Assembly: GCA_025526995.1 (NCBI GenBank)
Contig: JAHLKG010000017.1
Location: 1 to 64,000 of the forward strand
Reading direction: 5' to 3'
Origin: Powellomyces hirtus
Taxonomy: Eukaryota; Chytridiomycota; Chytridiomycetes; Spizellomycetales; Powellomycetaceae
Length of the DNA: 64,000 nucleotides
The position numbers and the translations under genes were made by a program. Positions 1 to 9,330 of this stretch are shown here, one piece after another (the first letter of the stretch is position 1; every line of letters starts with the position of its first letter). The notes under the pieces are model-generated. The model saw only the letters and a list, made by a program, of their open reading frames with translations. It was not told where the DNA came from and made no database searches.

Positions 1-1866
1 AGTAGTGATGGAGATGCGCTTGTTGTTGGGCGGGAGGCCGAGATAGCCGACCGGATAGCAGATGATAAACCACTTTGCGATATAAACAATTCGAATAGCT
101 AAATCGAATCTTGGGAGTCCTGCAAATTATTCAAAAATGTTTCGTGATGTTGGAGTGTCCAGGCATTTCGCCATCCCAATTTAAGCATCTCAAAATGTTG
201 CTTGGATGTATCTGAACAACGAGTCACTTTGCAGCTTTGAGACATGACAGAAATTTCTCTCTGAGAAGAGAGCAACCAATTGCTGGAAGAATACTGAACA
301 CATATCGTCAGACGCCTCCATCGGTTCGGGCCTCGGGCCTACCATGGATTGGATTTAGTACGTTTGTCGCCGCTTTCTGACTGTGCGTGGGCACCATCTT
401 GGTTGCATCTCTGGGTGCAGTTCGCTTCCCTGACACGTTACAGACGCAGCGTCGCATTTACCCCAGCGGAGAACAAACCCTGGTGAGTTTAGAACTGTCT
501 TCTTCCTGTCGATTGGTCAGACATTGACGGACTTTTTCGACTTCGCGTTTTTCGACGCTTTACTTGAGCATGAGCAACGTCCCTTTGTGCGCTCCCTCCA
601 CAGACACGTCACAAAGTCAGCGTCGCATTGCCCTATCGTGGAACAGACCCTGTCCTTCTCTCGTCGATTGGTCCGGTATTACTATCTAGTGTTCTTCACA
701 CGGTGGCTTAGTCACGCGTTCCTACGAGATCCTAAATCAAAGTTAAGGTTGTGAGACTCAAAATTCCAGTAGGAATAGGTACGAAGACCCTTTGTAACGA
801 ATGATCTTCACGATTGGGTAGCGGTCTCTTACTTTCCGTACGCTTCTTTGTTTCCCTGTCGCTTGTACAAGGCGATAAGCACTATAGGAAATGGCATGAA
901 AACATCCCTGGATCCCCGGCTTCTGCAGCCCCTGCTACTACAGTATCTCCATAATTGACCACCCGCATCCCATCGGAATCCACGCATCCTGAACTGTGGT
1001 TTCTCAGTCAGCACCAAAACTTACATGGGAATGCGTTCATCGATAACTGCTGCTCTCCAACTTTGTGATGAGCAATCATCCGTTATTTCTGGATTGACTA
1101 CAATATGATAGACAAAGGTAAGCATACCCTTCTTGATTCGGATATAACGGATGCCTTAACCGGTCCACCAGCATATCCATCCCCGGATGCCGCCAGCAAG
1201 TCCTCAGAAAGGCTGAGGGACCAAGCGTAAGCTGGCTTCGTGCCGTTCTAGACCTACATAGCTGTGGGTAGCCGAGACAGGTGCCGCTGGATCAGGCCGA
1301 GCTTAATACGCATGCCTGCAGTGGTGGTCTGCAGGCTTGCGAACACCCCGCCAACATCCGTGACTGACCAAAACCATGGGATACTGGGATATTAATTTCC
1401 TTAAAATTTGAGGCTACCATACTGTTCGTATGTGATACCCCAAACCTGAGGTCTGGGCTTATTGCCGTCCGCCAAATAATTTCCTGATTCCATGCGATGC
1501 TGGGAATAGTGTTGAACAAATGTGAGCTTTAAATTGGGTCAGGTCCCACGCAGATTCCGCTAAATGTCCGAACTGTGGGAGCGAAGCGTCGTCAAACACA
1601 GGATGCGTCTCAATTACCTACATTGTCTTACCCTTCGTAACATTCTGGAGACATTGCGCACAATCTTAGCGTTCACGTTGTCCGATAGAATCTCCTTTGA
1701 CGGCCATTGGTATGCGATTCACATACATAAACTCGCTTGGGGAAAGCTGAGAAATAGGGCAGGCAACGTCAAAATAGAATGTGGCAGAGAAATGGTAACA
1801 CATATTGTTTATTCTATGGGCGATGTTATGAAGCATTTAATTAACGCTCATTTCTGAATAATGATA
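1..1866. other. intergenic region with no recognised gene
   Basis: Short open frames on both strands have no family resemblance and no convincing splice-linked neighbours. The only structure I see is an imperfect direct repeat (about 423-515 and 590-680), listed separately. Confidence 0.5.
423..680. repeat. imperfect direct repeat, two copies about 165 bp apart
   Basis: Copy A (about 423-515) and copy B (about 590-680) share the order: CGCT-CCCT start, CAGCGTCGCATT core, GGA-ACA-ACCCTG block, then CGATTGGTC near the end. Several short indels separate them, so this is an old duplication. No open frame spans both copies. Confidence 0.5.
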
Positions 1867-2272
1867 TCATGCTGAGCTCCACTCCTTGTCTGGATGTGCC
1901 ACCAAAGCGTTGCTGATGTTAGGCCACCAGCTGCGACAATACTGCGTGTACCACGCAATGGATTTCCTGAGACCATCCTCAAAAGCCACCTTAGGCGCCC
2001 ATCCGAGAGCCTCCAGCTTCCTACCGTCAATGGCATAACCCGTGTCGTTGAAGGGACGGTCCTCAACATATTCGATGAGCTCGCTCTCGCGAGCTGCAAG
2101 GCCCATTTGCTTTATTAACAGCTTGGTAAGGTTCAAGTTCGAGATTTCGAACGAGGTTCCGATGTTGTAGGTCTCGCCAGTGTCCCCCTTGTGGAGAATC
2201 ACTTCAATGGCGTCGGCAACGTCAATGCCGTAGATGAATCGAGGGGTATTACTTCCATCTCCGTAGATCAAA
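1867..2272 (-). pseudogene. dTDP-glucose 4,6-dehydratase (RmlB/RHM-type) C-terminal fragment
   Basis: This open segment encodes about 135 residues matching the C-terminal part of NAD-dependent dTDP-glucose 4,6-dehydratases (short-chain dehydrogenase superfamily). Visible landmarks are IYGDGSNTPRFIYGIDVADA, then ETYNIGT, then DRPFNDTGYAID and the late LGWAPKV...GL segment. The family is usually about 330-350 residues, so the Rossmann NAD-binding half and the catalytic Tyr-x3-Lys are missing. The segment has no ATG of its own. It opens just after a good 3' splice site (TTTTGTTCCAG), yet no exon with the N-terminal half is visible in the next 350 bp upstream. I therefore read it as a 5'-truncated gene. 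A distant first exon, or an assembly problem, is the alternative. Confidence 0.7.
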
Positions 2273-2624
2273 CTGGAACAAAAAGGCACATGAGCTTCTG
2301 AGCTAAAACTTAATGCGACCTCGGTCAGCTTGGAAGCAGTGCGATATGATTACATCCCACATACCGGGTAGTATAGTAACAATCTACTCAAGATAAGAGT
2401 CTACGCAGTTGACAGTTAGCTGTTAGCGAAGCAACAATAGACATGGGGTTGATCGTATGTTCTATTGTGACTCCAGCACCAAAAACTCGGTCATGTATAA
2501 TAGTAAATAGAAGTGTTGAACACCCTTCCGCGTGGCGCAGAGTTTATGAACAAATGGGAGTGTCGACAACAAAATAACGTCTCGATAAAGCTAAATTCGG
2601 AGTCCCTAAGCCTTCCGGGTGGGA
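2273..2624. other. gap between dehydratase remnant and DUF5672 gene
   Basis: No coding exon with dehydratase similarity was found here, although a splice-donor-like GTATGT sits near 2365 on the minus strand. It may be residual intron and decayed upstream sequence of the truncated gene. Confidence 0.4.
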
Positions 2625-3479
2625 TCAATATAGCGTACCCTCTCCTGCAAGCGTAATTTCCGGGCACCACCTGATGATTTCAGGCATCCGGGCCGCATTC
2701 CACCGTTTCGCTTGGTGGTAGCCCATAGGTTGGTCGGCCCAGATCGTTTCGACAGAGAAGAGTCTGGCCTCTTCTGTGGTTGGGAGCGGGGGCGCTGGCG
2801 GATCCGTGAGTTTGGGGATGGCTTTTGCAAACCACTGGTCCTCAAACAGGCGGGTGTCGGACCACTTGAAAGTGGAGATGGCGCGCAGCATTGTCGGGAT
2901 GTGCCGTAACGAGAGTCCACCATTGTAGCCGGTTCCGAACTTTGGGTCAATGGGGGCGCCGACGAACGCGTATTGCAGAAAGTTCTCGGGCCGGAGCATA
3001 GACGCCCCGCAGAGGATGCTGTCAGCCTGAAACAGCAGGGCGTGCGTCGCAGGGAGAAGAGTCGTCCAAATCCACGTCGATGTCAAAAACTGGGACACGG
3101 CGTCGTGTGACGTGAGGGCGGTGCCTTCTGGCAAAAGGTGCAAGATTATGGAACCGCGAGCCACGTGTGCCGAGATGGCAGAAGACGAGTTCAACAGAGG
3201 GGCGTTTTCGAGGCTGTGGAATACGTGGATTGGCCAGGTAGGGCCGAGATATCCGGCAAAGTACAAAAGCACGGGTATCATATTGCTCAGAGGCCGCGCT
3301 TCTACAAATACACCAACCGTTTCAGACAGCAGCTTGTTTCTAGAGCCTGCGTTCCGGAGAGAGGGTTGTCCAGTGAACGACAACGCGGTGGTCAGGGACA
3401 TCACATAGACAAGTCCCAGGGAAACCAGCATAAGGAGAAGGGTCAACAGCGCATTTCGGAGGTTTCTCGATTGAAACAT
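2625..3479 (-). CDS. DUF5672 family protein, putative Golgi glycosyltransferase (copy 1)
   Basis: Single-exon frame of 284 codons. I start at ATG 3479, giving a short basic N-terminus followed by a signal anchor (residues about 9-33, LLTLLLMLVSLGLVYVMSL), as in type II Golgi membrane proteins. The body carries the DUF5672 pattern: VFVEARPL near 52, YFAGYLGPTWPIHVFHS near 73, LLFQADSILC near 148 (probable DxD-like acidic site), FVGAPIDP, YNGGLSLR, EDQWF, FSVETIW and GYHQ-KRW. DUF5672 is a fungal/algal/plant family thought to have a GT-A-like fold; the sugar transferred is not known. A close paralogue lies at 8212-9330 on the same strand. The two share block order and the WCPEI.LA ending, so they are probably an ancient tandem pair now separated by the TPR-protein gene. 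Confidence 0.8.
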   Translation of the reverse strand: MFQSRNLRNALLTLLLMLVSLGLVYVMSLTTALSFTGQPSLRNAGSRNKLLSETVGVFVEARPLSNMIPVLLYFAGYLGPTWPIHVFHSLENAPLLNSSSAISAHVARGSIILHLLPEGTALTSHDAVSQFLTSTWIWTTLLPATHALLFQADSILCGASMLRPENFLQYAFVGAPIDPKFGTGYNGGLSLRHIPTMLRAISTFKWSDTRLFEDQWFAKAIPKLTDPPAPPLPTTEEARLFSVETIWADQPMGYHQAKRWNAARMPEIIRWCPEITLAGEGTLY

Positions 3480-3948
3480 TTTCAATTCCTCAAAGTTGTT
3501 GTTATGTCGTTAGTAGTGTTTGAAGTTATCTTTGTTGCTGTTGTCTTCGTTGAACGCTGTTGTTTGGTCAGCTACGTGCCAAAGCAGACGCGCAGCAGCT
3601 GACTAAGCGCGGAATGTGCGCGTTCTTACTTTGCCCTGACAGCTTGCACGTTCGACCAGGTTAGATTAGCTTATACACCTATCTTCTGCGATATGGCTGT
3701 CGGTATCACATCACGCCATAGCAATAAACCTCACTCAATGTTGCCGGCGGGTCTTCTGTTCCAACACCATGCGCTGTATACACTTTATATTATTAATCGT
3801 TTACAATCTCATACTATTGGGTAAAGCTTTGCAGTATGTACCAGTTTTCCTTGTATTTCATTACGAGCCAATCGTTACTTTTGGAGCGCTGGTAAGATAT
3901 TAGTTTATCTGTCGAAGTTCTTCGAGTGCCGCCATTTGTCGTTCTAGT
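3480..3948. other. intergenic, nothing recognised
   Basis: This lies between the start of the DUF5672 gene and the end of the upstream TPR-protein gene, both on the minus strand. It should hold the promoter of the former and the 3' end of the latter. No motif stands out. Confidence 0.4.
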
Positions 3949-6900
3949 CTAGCACGCAACTGAACACGCGAATATAGAGTTCATTTGATAAGGAAAACAA
4001 ATGGTTGCGCAATCCATCGAATTGCACTGTATCAAAAAACCAACCTTCATCGGGGTCGGATTCGCAGCCGCCGTATCGCGAACACTCTTGCCAAACGGCA
4101 CTCCTGCGTGCTTGACAATGCCTCTCCGTCTTAGCTCTGACAAATCGCCGCGTCCTCCTCGTAATTCCCTCGGATCGCGTTTCGGTGTGAGATGGCCGCC
4201 AGCCTCCGCCGTAGTTCCCTGAATGCGAGCCAGGAGGGAGGTTTTGGACAATCGTCTCCGCTCATCGCCTTCGGTGCTCGGTTCCGCCGGGGGTTGGTAC
4301 TTGTGGTCGGTGGCGGGCGGTGGTAGTCTGCCTAGTGGAGAACTCGGCGGGGCATTGATGGTCTGAGGCGTCGATGGTCCAAGTTCCGGCAGCGTGGGAG
4401 CGGCAAAGCTCTTTTTGCTTGCGGGTGGGGCTGACGGCGTGACCAACAGCAATGATGCCGAAAGTGCGGCTGCACCAGCCGCACTTGATGGTGAGGTATC
4501 TTGGGTCAATAGTATGCGACCGAGCTGCGACAGTGGGGTCTTCACAGGAGTTGATAGCGGGGGATCTGAATGACGAGATGGTCAATGGCATTGTCGATGA
4601 AACAACAGGAAGATGAACAGCAACTGATTACTTTCGAGCTCACTTGATCGCAACGCTTCCAGCATGCGTAAGTGCCTTTGAGCGCGGGCACTGGAGAACG
4701 GGGTTGAAGGCGCACTTCCTGCAGCCGGTGTTGCGAACTTGACGGTCTCGGAGCCTTGATCTGCGCGGTTCTCCTCTTTGAATAATACTTTACCATCCTC
4801 GAAACCCACCTCCTGAGTTTCCGACACGACATCGATATTTTTTCGGGGAGTCCCAGGTGAGTCACGATCGTGATCAAATGTGGAATCCGGTGAGCGACTG
4901 CTCATTCTGGACGCTTGGAGCATCTGTGCAGGCGAAGAGGACAGGATCGTCGGGCTCTCAAGGCCCTTCTCAACACTGCGCACTGTCTTCAACGCGACGT
5001 CAATCTCCGCCTGGGTCACTTCAGGTATTCTGCAAGGGGAGGTTAGCAAAATGTGCCGTCATGCACGGAATAATGTACTTCCTTACGTTTCTGGCGATTT
5101 CAATGGAGATGGGGTCAATTCGTTCGTGCGATCGCTCGTTTCCGCATTTTCATTCCACCTCTGCCACACTTCAAGGTAGTGACGTGCTTCCACACAACGG
5201 TCACTTTGACGCTTGGCAAGATCAGCGTATACAAGGCCCAATCGACCGTACAGATTGCGTTGTTGCTTGCTATCTTGGGAAATGACAAGGGACCTTTTCC
5301 GATAAACGCCCCTAATTTCACTGATAGCCAAGGAAAACTCGTCGTCATCGAGTGTCCGCTCATTTCGACATTGCAGTCCTTTCTATAGACAGCGTCAGTG
5401 TATTAACATGGTTGAGATTCCAATATTTCCACACCTTTCCATAAGAAGCTTTAGCAGTGCCCCAAAACCGTTCTTGTGCCAATGATGGAACCCAGGTCCC
5501 AACTATGGACAAAAATAGGGCATCCCTTGCATTCGCCTTCTTTGTGGCTGTACACCACCACGTTTGTTGGATGAGAAGCGACAAGACAAAAGATTCCATG
5601 TCTGCCACGGTCAACGTGGGTCGAGGTTTATCCAGACCCTTTCTAAACGAGCGTAACTGCCCAGTCATTCGTCAGTTCCCTTCGTTACATTCGATCCGTG
5701 AAGAATACAGGTTTACGCGTCTCATCATACCTGTCGAGACTCTGGCATTTCAGGGAAGATCTCACGTAATAAAATCCGTAATTGTTCAGTCGCACAATAG
5801 GAAACCGCTGAATTGAGGAATAGGCCCAGATTCCACGAGTTGGAGCTAAAAAACTCCTGATCGATGAGGAACAGACGATCGTTTTCCATCCACTTCAAGG
5901 CGGACTTCAAATCGTTGGGCAGATCAAGTCCCGCAAAGTCTGATATTCTGATAATGGGCAATTCCGAGATCGTTGACTGATGAGCAAAGGTCGCACGCTC
6001 ATAGGGAACCTGGAGCGTGCTTGCATCTGAAGCTGTAAACAGCCACCGAGAATCAAAGCAGTTTAAGAGTCCTATAATGCTATGCGAAGCTGTCACAAGT
6101 CGTCGTATGGCCTCCTGGTGTAGTCTGGCGTCCTCATGTGCATATCTGTCTGTTCGCGGCTGGCGTGAGCGTGATGTGGAGTGAGAACGTCAGAGCAGCT
6201 ACATACATGAAATGCACATTCGCAGTTCTCCCATGGCAGTTTGTAATATGGAACGAGAATGTTTGACATCGGTCATAACATCCAAATCATCAGAGACGGT
6301 TCGAAAAGCATCCATTGCACGCAACAATCTGGCGGTAGCAGTGTATTCCTATGCGCCATTGCCGGATTAATTGAGCTTCAACGCCAACAAAGTGAAGCCG
6401 GCATACCGATCGCATGGCCGCCCAGAAGGTGTTGCTCGTTTCATCCAACAAGGGCAAGAGCGAGTCCGTTTCGTCAATCAAACATTCAAATAACGAGATT
6501 AGTTGCATTCGTCGTTCTGGCGACTCCGTGTCTCTGTGATCCACAAACGATGAGGCAAATGGAGTAAGCCTCATGCCGAATGCTCCAAACCGCAATACCT
6601 TTCGAAGATCAGGCGTGTTTGCGTAGATGTAAGCCACAGGTTGAGTTCCGCAATATTCATATCACGCTGGGGCCCGTTGCATCCTCGGGTCAAGTCGTCG
6701 AAATGCTCGAGCGCAACATCCAGCCATCCCAGGGAATTCGCCAGCTCCTGACGATGATTGCTGACATAATTCCAAGCACTGCACAACGCTGTGAATAGAG
6801 CGCACATTTTCAATGTCCACTCCCGCTGCTAACCTTTCTACTTCCCCACTATCAAGGATAGCTTTCAACAGCCATATGTGCAGAGTTTCCCGCTGCTTTG

Positions 6901-7883
6901 TTTCATATAAGCCAGCGGTAGCTAGCAGTTCTGGTAACAACAATGTCGGTATCGCGGACTCTGGACCTTTCCATTCGAGGCAGTACATAGCATCAGTATC
7001 AAGAGCAACAGTTTCGGTCGTGGTATTTTCCACATGAACATACAATTCTGTGCCACAAATCGGTAGGTTTCATCCAAAGCCAGCAATGCTTCAGCAGATA
7101 TTTGATGATTCACATCTTGACATCTGTTGAGCGAGCAGCCCGAGTGTCAGCCCATCATGTCAATCGTCTCGTGTGCCCCGAAAGTATCCGCAATCATCAC
7201 CTCTGCAGGATATGCAGCGCTTGCTCGACGCGACGGTGGCACACTATTGAGCTTTCTTCAGCCTCCGCCAGCAGCAACTGGAGCCGAGCTATTTCGAGCC
7301 GGACGGTAGGTGATTTGGGGTGGTACTGAAGCAGCCGTTCATACAAAGGAAGTGCTTGATTGGCTTTCCCCACTTTCACATATGTACTAAGAGCAGGCTA
7401 TTCTCAGTCTCTGGAAGTTAGAGCTGTTACATCATTACAATGATGCTCACCATGCCAGCGCTTCTATCGCCTACAATAATTTGTGCCGTTAAACCCCGGA
7501 GTTAACGCCGTCCCGCCTTCACTACCGAAACCCACCTCAACATCGTTCTCAATCGCGTCGAGATATTTCCGCAGGTATGACTCGGCTCTGTGAGCATCAG
7601 AGTTAGCAAGTCGCTCGCGATCACGCCGCATCAGTACTCACTGCAGGTATGCGCCAACGTTGAAGTATCCTAGCGCAGCCGTACGAAGATGGCCCGTGGC
7701 GTGGGAAGGTGTCTTGGGTGGAGACGCTACATAACTGTCGACATCTGGGGCGGAGCAAAAGTGACGTGCATATGGAGCGCGGGACAGCATTGATTCTCCT
7801 TTGCTTGCTCGCAAGCGGGTATATAGGTCGAGCGTAAGAAAGGAAGGTTTCAAGTCCAGATCACCGTTGGAAAGTACTTGCAT
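3949..7883 (-). CDS. RanBP2/Nup358 N-terminal-like TPR alpha-solenoid protein, 14 exons
   Basis: Predicted 1037-residue protein. Exons (5' to 3'): 7883-7642, 7587-7536, 7470-7451, 7386-7201, 7123-7044, 6966-6834, 6778-6599, 6533-6407, 6348-6207, 6149-5731, 5656-5435, 5382-5087, 5029-4632, 4565-3949. All phases close. The first 170 residues resemble the TPR array at the start of animal RanBP2/Nup358: a VDSYVASPPKTPSHATGH opening comparable with its ERYIASVQGS segment, then three TPR-like helix pairs including NQALPLYERLLQYHP. Further matches in order are SWNLGLF (about 490), QTWW (about 570), LYGRLGLVYADL followed by EARHYLEVWQRW (about 650), and a Ser/Pro-rich tail with several TP/SP sites. 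In animals this domain anchors Nup358 to the cytoplasmic face of the pore. No Ran-binding, zinc-finger or SUMO-ligase part is present. Assignment rests on remembered family similarity; SPO22/ZIP4-type TPR proteins are the main alternative. Exon 6 and exon 7 borders and the exact start (7883 or Met at 7790) are the least certain points. Confidence 0.6.
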
Positions 7884-8211
7884 CCCCGAAAGTCTAACGG
7901 AAGTCGCTCATGAATTGCACAGCCACCGTTGGACGCCGACCTGCCTCACATAACATTTGTACAGCTGCACTGTGAAACGAATAGAGACATTAAATAGTGC
8001 TATTCTATTGACAGGGCCAGAAGGGGCGATAAGATGAAGAGGTACGACAAGAAGGAAAAAGGAAAAGTCTAATTTGTACATATAGTAGTCACCGGCACCG
8101 CGCTTGTAAGATTGAGCAGCGGATGAAGAGCTTCCCAGGAGGTGCAGCGAGAGTGAGTGCGAGAGAAGTAGTGACTGTGGTGTGGTGATGAGCAAAATGT
8201 TGCCTCCGTTT
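7884..8211. other. intergenic, nothing recognised
   Basis: Spacer between two minus-strand genes. It should contain the 5' region of the TPR-protein gene and the 3' end of DUF5672 copy 2. No gene or clear motif is seen. Confidence 0.4.
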
Positions 8212-9330
8212 TCAAAATTTGTTTTTGTTTTTGTTTTCGTTTTCGTCCTTTTCTTTTTCCGTTTTTTCCTCAGGGATTCGGATTTTAGATTTCTTCCCAT
8301 GCGGGGACACCTTTGGTCGGCCCGCTTTCCAGAACACCCCATCATTCTCAGCGAGGACGATTTCGGGGCACCAAGCGAGGATTTCCGGCAATCGGTCCAG
8401 ATTCCATCGTTTTGGTTGATGGTAACCCATAGGGTTCTCTGCCCACATTGTCTCGACGGAAAAGCAGCGGGACTGGTCCCGGGTGGGGAGCGGGGGGGCC
8501 GGCGGGTTGGCTAGTTTTGGAATTTTTGCGGCAAACCACTGATCTTCTGGCTGTCGCTCATTCAGGTCATCGTCCGACCAATCAAATGTCCGAACCGTTC
8601 TCAGCATTGTGGGAATGTGGCGGATGGAAAGCCCGCCGTTACTTCCGATACCAAATTGAGGTGCTATCGGGGCGCCAATGAAAGCATAGTCGAGGAAATG
8701 CTCGGGCCGCAAGGGCGAGGAACTACAGAGGATGCTGTCGGCTTGGAACAGGAGAGCATGGGTCGCGGAAAGCAGAGATAGGGATTCCCATATCCACTCT
8801 GAGGTCAGAAACTCTGATACATCATCGTGGCAATCGAACCTGCTGTCGGGCGGGAGAAGGTGCAAGACGACCTGGCCGCGGGCAACGAGGCCGGCAATCG
8901 GCGAGGAGGTTGCGAGCATGACGGCGTTATCGGGGCTGTGATAGATGTGAATGGGCCACGACGGGCCAAGATAACCCGCAAAGTACGTTATGATTGCTGG
9001 AATGTTGGGCAAAGGGCGAGCTTCAATGAACACGGCAACGGTCTTGGGAGACCCTGCCGGTGGGGTAGATCCTGTTCCGTTTAGATTGACGGTGCTTGTC
9101 GTGGAAGACGTCCACCCTGTGGGGTGGGTCGGACACTGAAATGGCTTCTCTTTATGCACAGAGACCGATCGAAATGTCAGAGATATGAAGAAAGTCAATG
9201 CACTCAGGGCAAGCAGCAGCAAGAGCTTCCGACGCATGCTCCTGTTTCGTGGAGTCGTTATCAGGCGGTACCACAATGGCTTGCGGTGTGAGAGGTCGTG
9301 ATCTTTTGTTGAAATGCCGAGGTACACCAT
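8212..9330 (-). CDS. DUF5672 family protein, putative Golgi glycosyltransferase (copy 2)
   Basis: Single-exon frame of 372 codons from ATG 9330. A second in-frame ATG at 9237 directly precedes the signal anchor (RRKLLLLLALSALTFFISL) and would give the same N-terminal layout as copy 1. Conserved blocks match copy 1 in order: VFIEARPLPN, YFAGYLGPSWPIHIYHS, LLFQADSILC, AFIGAPIAP, SNGGLSIR, PEDQWF, FSVETMW, MGYHQPKRW and AWCPEIVLAE. It differs by a longer linker after the anchor and by a charged C-terminal tail that ends in Lys/Glu/Asn repeats. The tail is written in a TTTTGT/TTTTCG-like simple repeat (about 8212-8270), so it probably arose by repeat expansion past an older stop. Role inferred as glycosylation in the secretory pathway. 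Confidence 0.8.
   Translation of the reverse strand: MVYLGISTKDHDLSHRKPLWYRLITTPRNRSMRRKLLLLLALSALTFFISLTFRSVSVHKEKPFQCPTHPTGWTSSTTSTVNLNGTGSTPPAGSPKTVAVFIEARPLPNIPAIITYFAGYLGPSWPIHIYHSPDNAVMLATSSPIAGLVARGQVVLHLLPPDSRFDCHDDVSEFLTSEWIWESLSLLSATHALLFQADSILCSSSPLRPEHFLDYAFIGAPIAPQFGIGSNGGLSIRHIPTMLRTVRTFDWSDDDLNERQPEDQWFAAKIPKLANPPAPPLPTRDQSRCFSVETMWAENPMGYHQPKRWNLDRLPEILAWCPEIVLAENDGVFWKAGRPKVSPHGKKSKIRIPEEKTEKEKDENENKNKNKF

Noticed and set aside
6407..6540. SPO22/ZIP4 meiosis protein as identity of the TPR gene
   Set aside because: The AWN-like helix and TPRs fit loosely, but the ordered set of Nup358 N-terminal landmarks over the whole length fits better. Kept as the main alternative.
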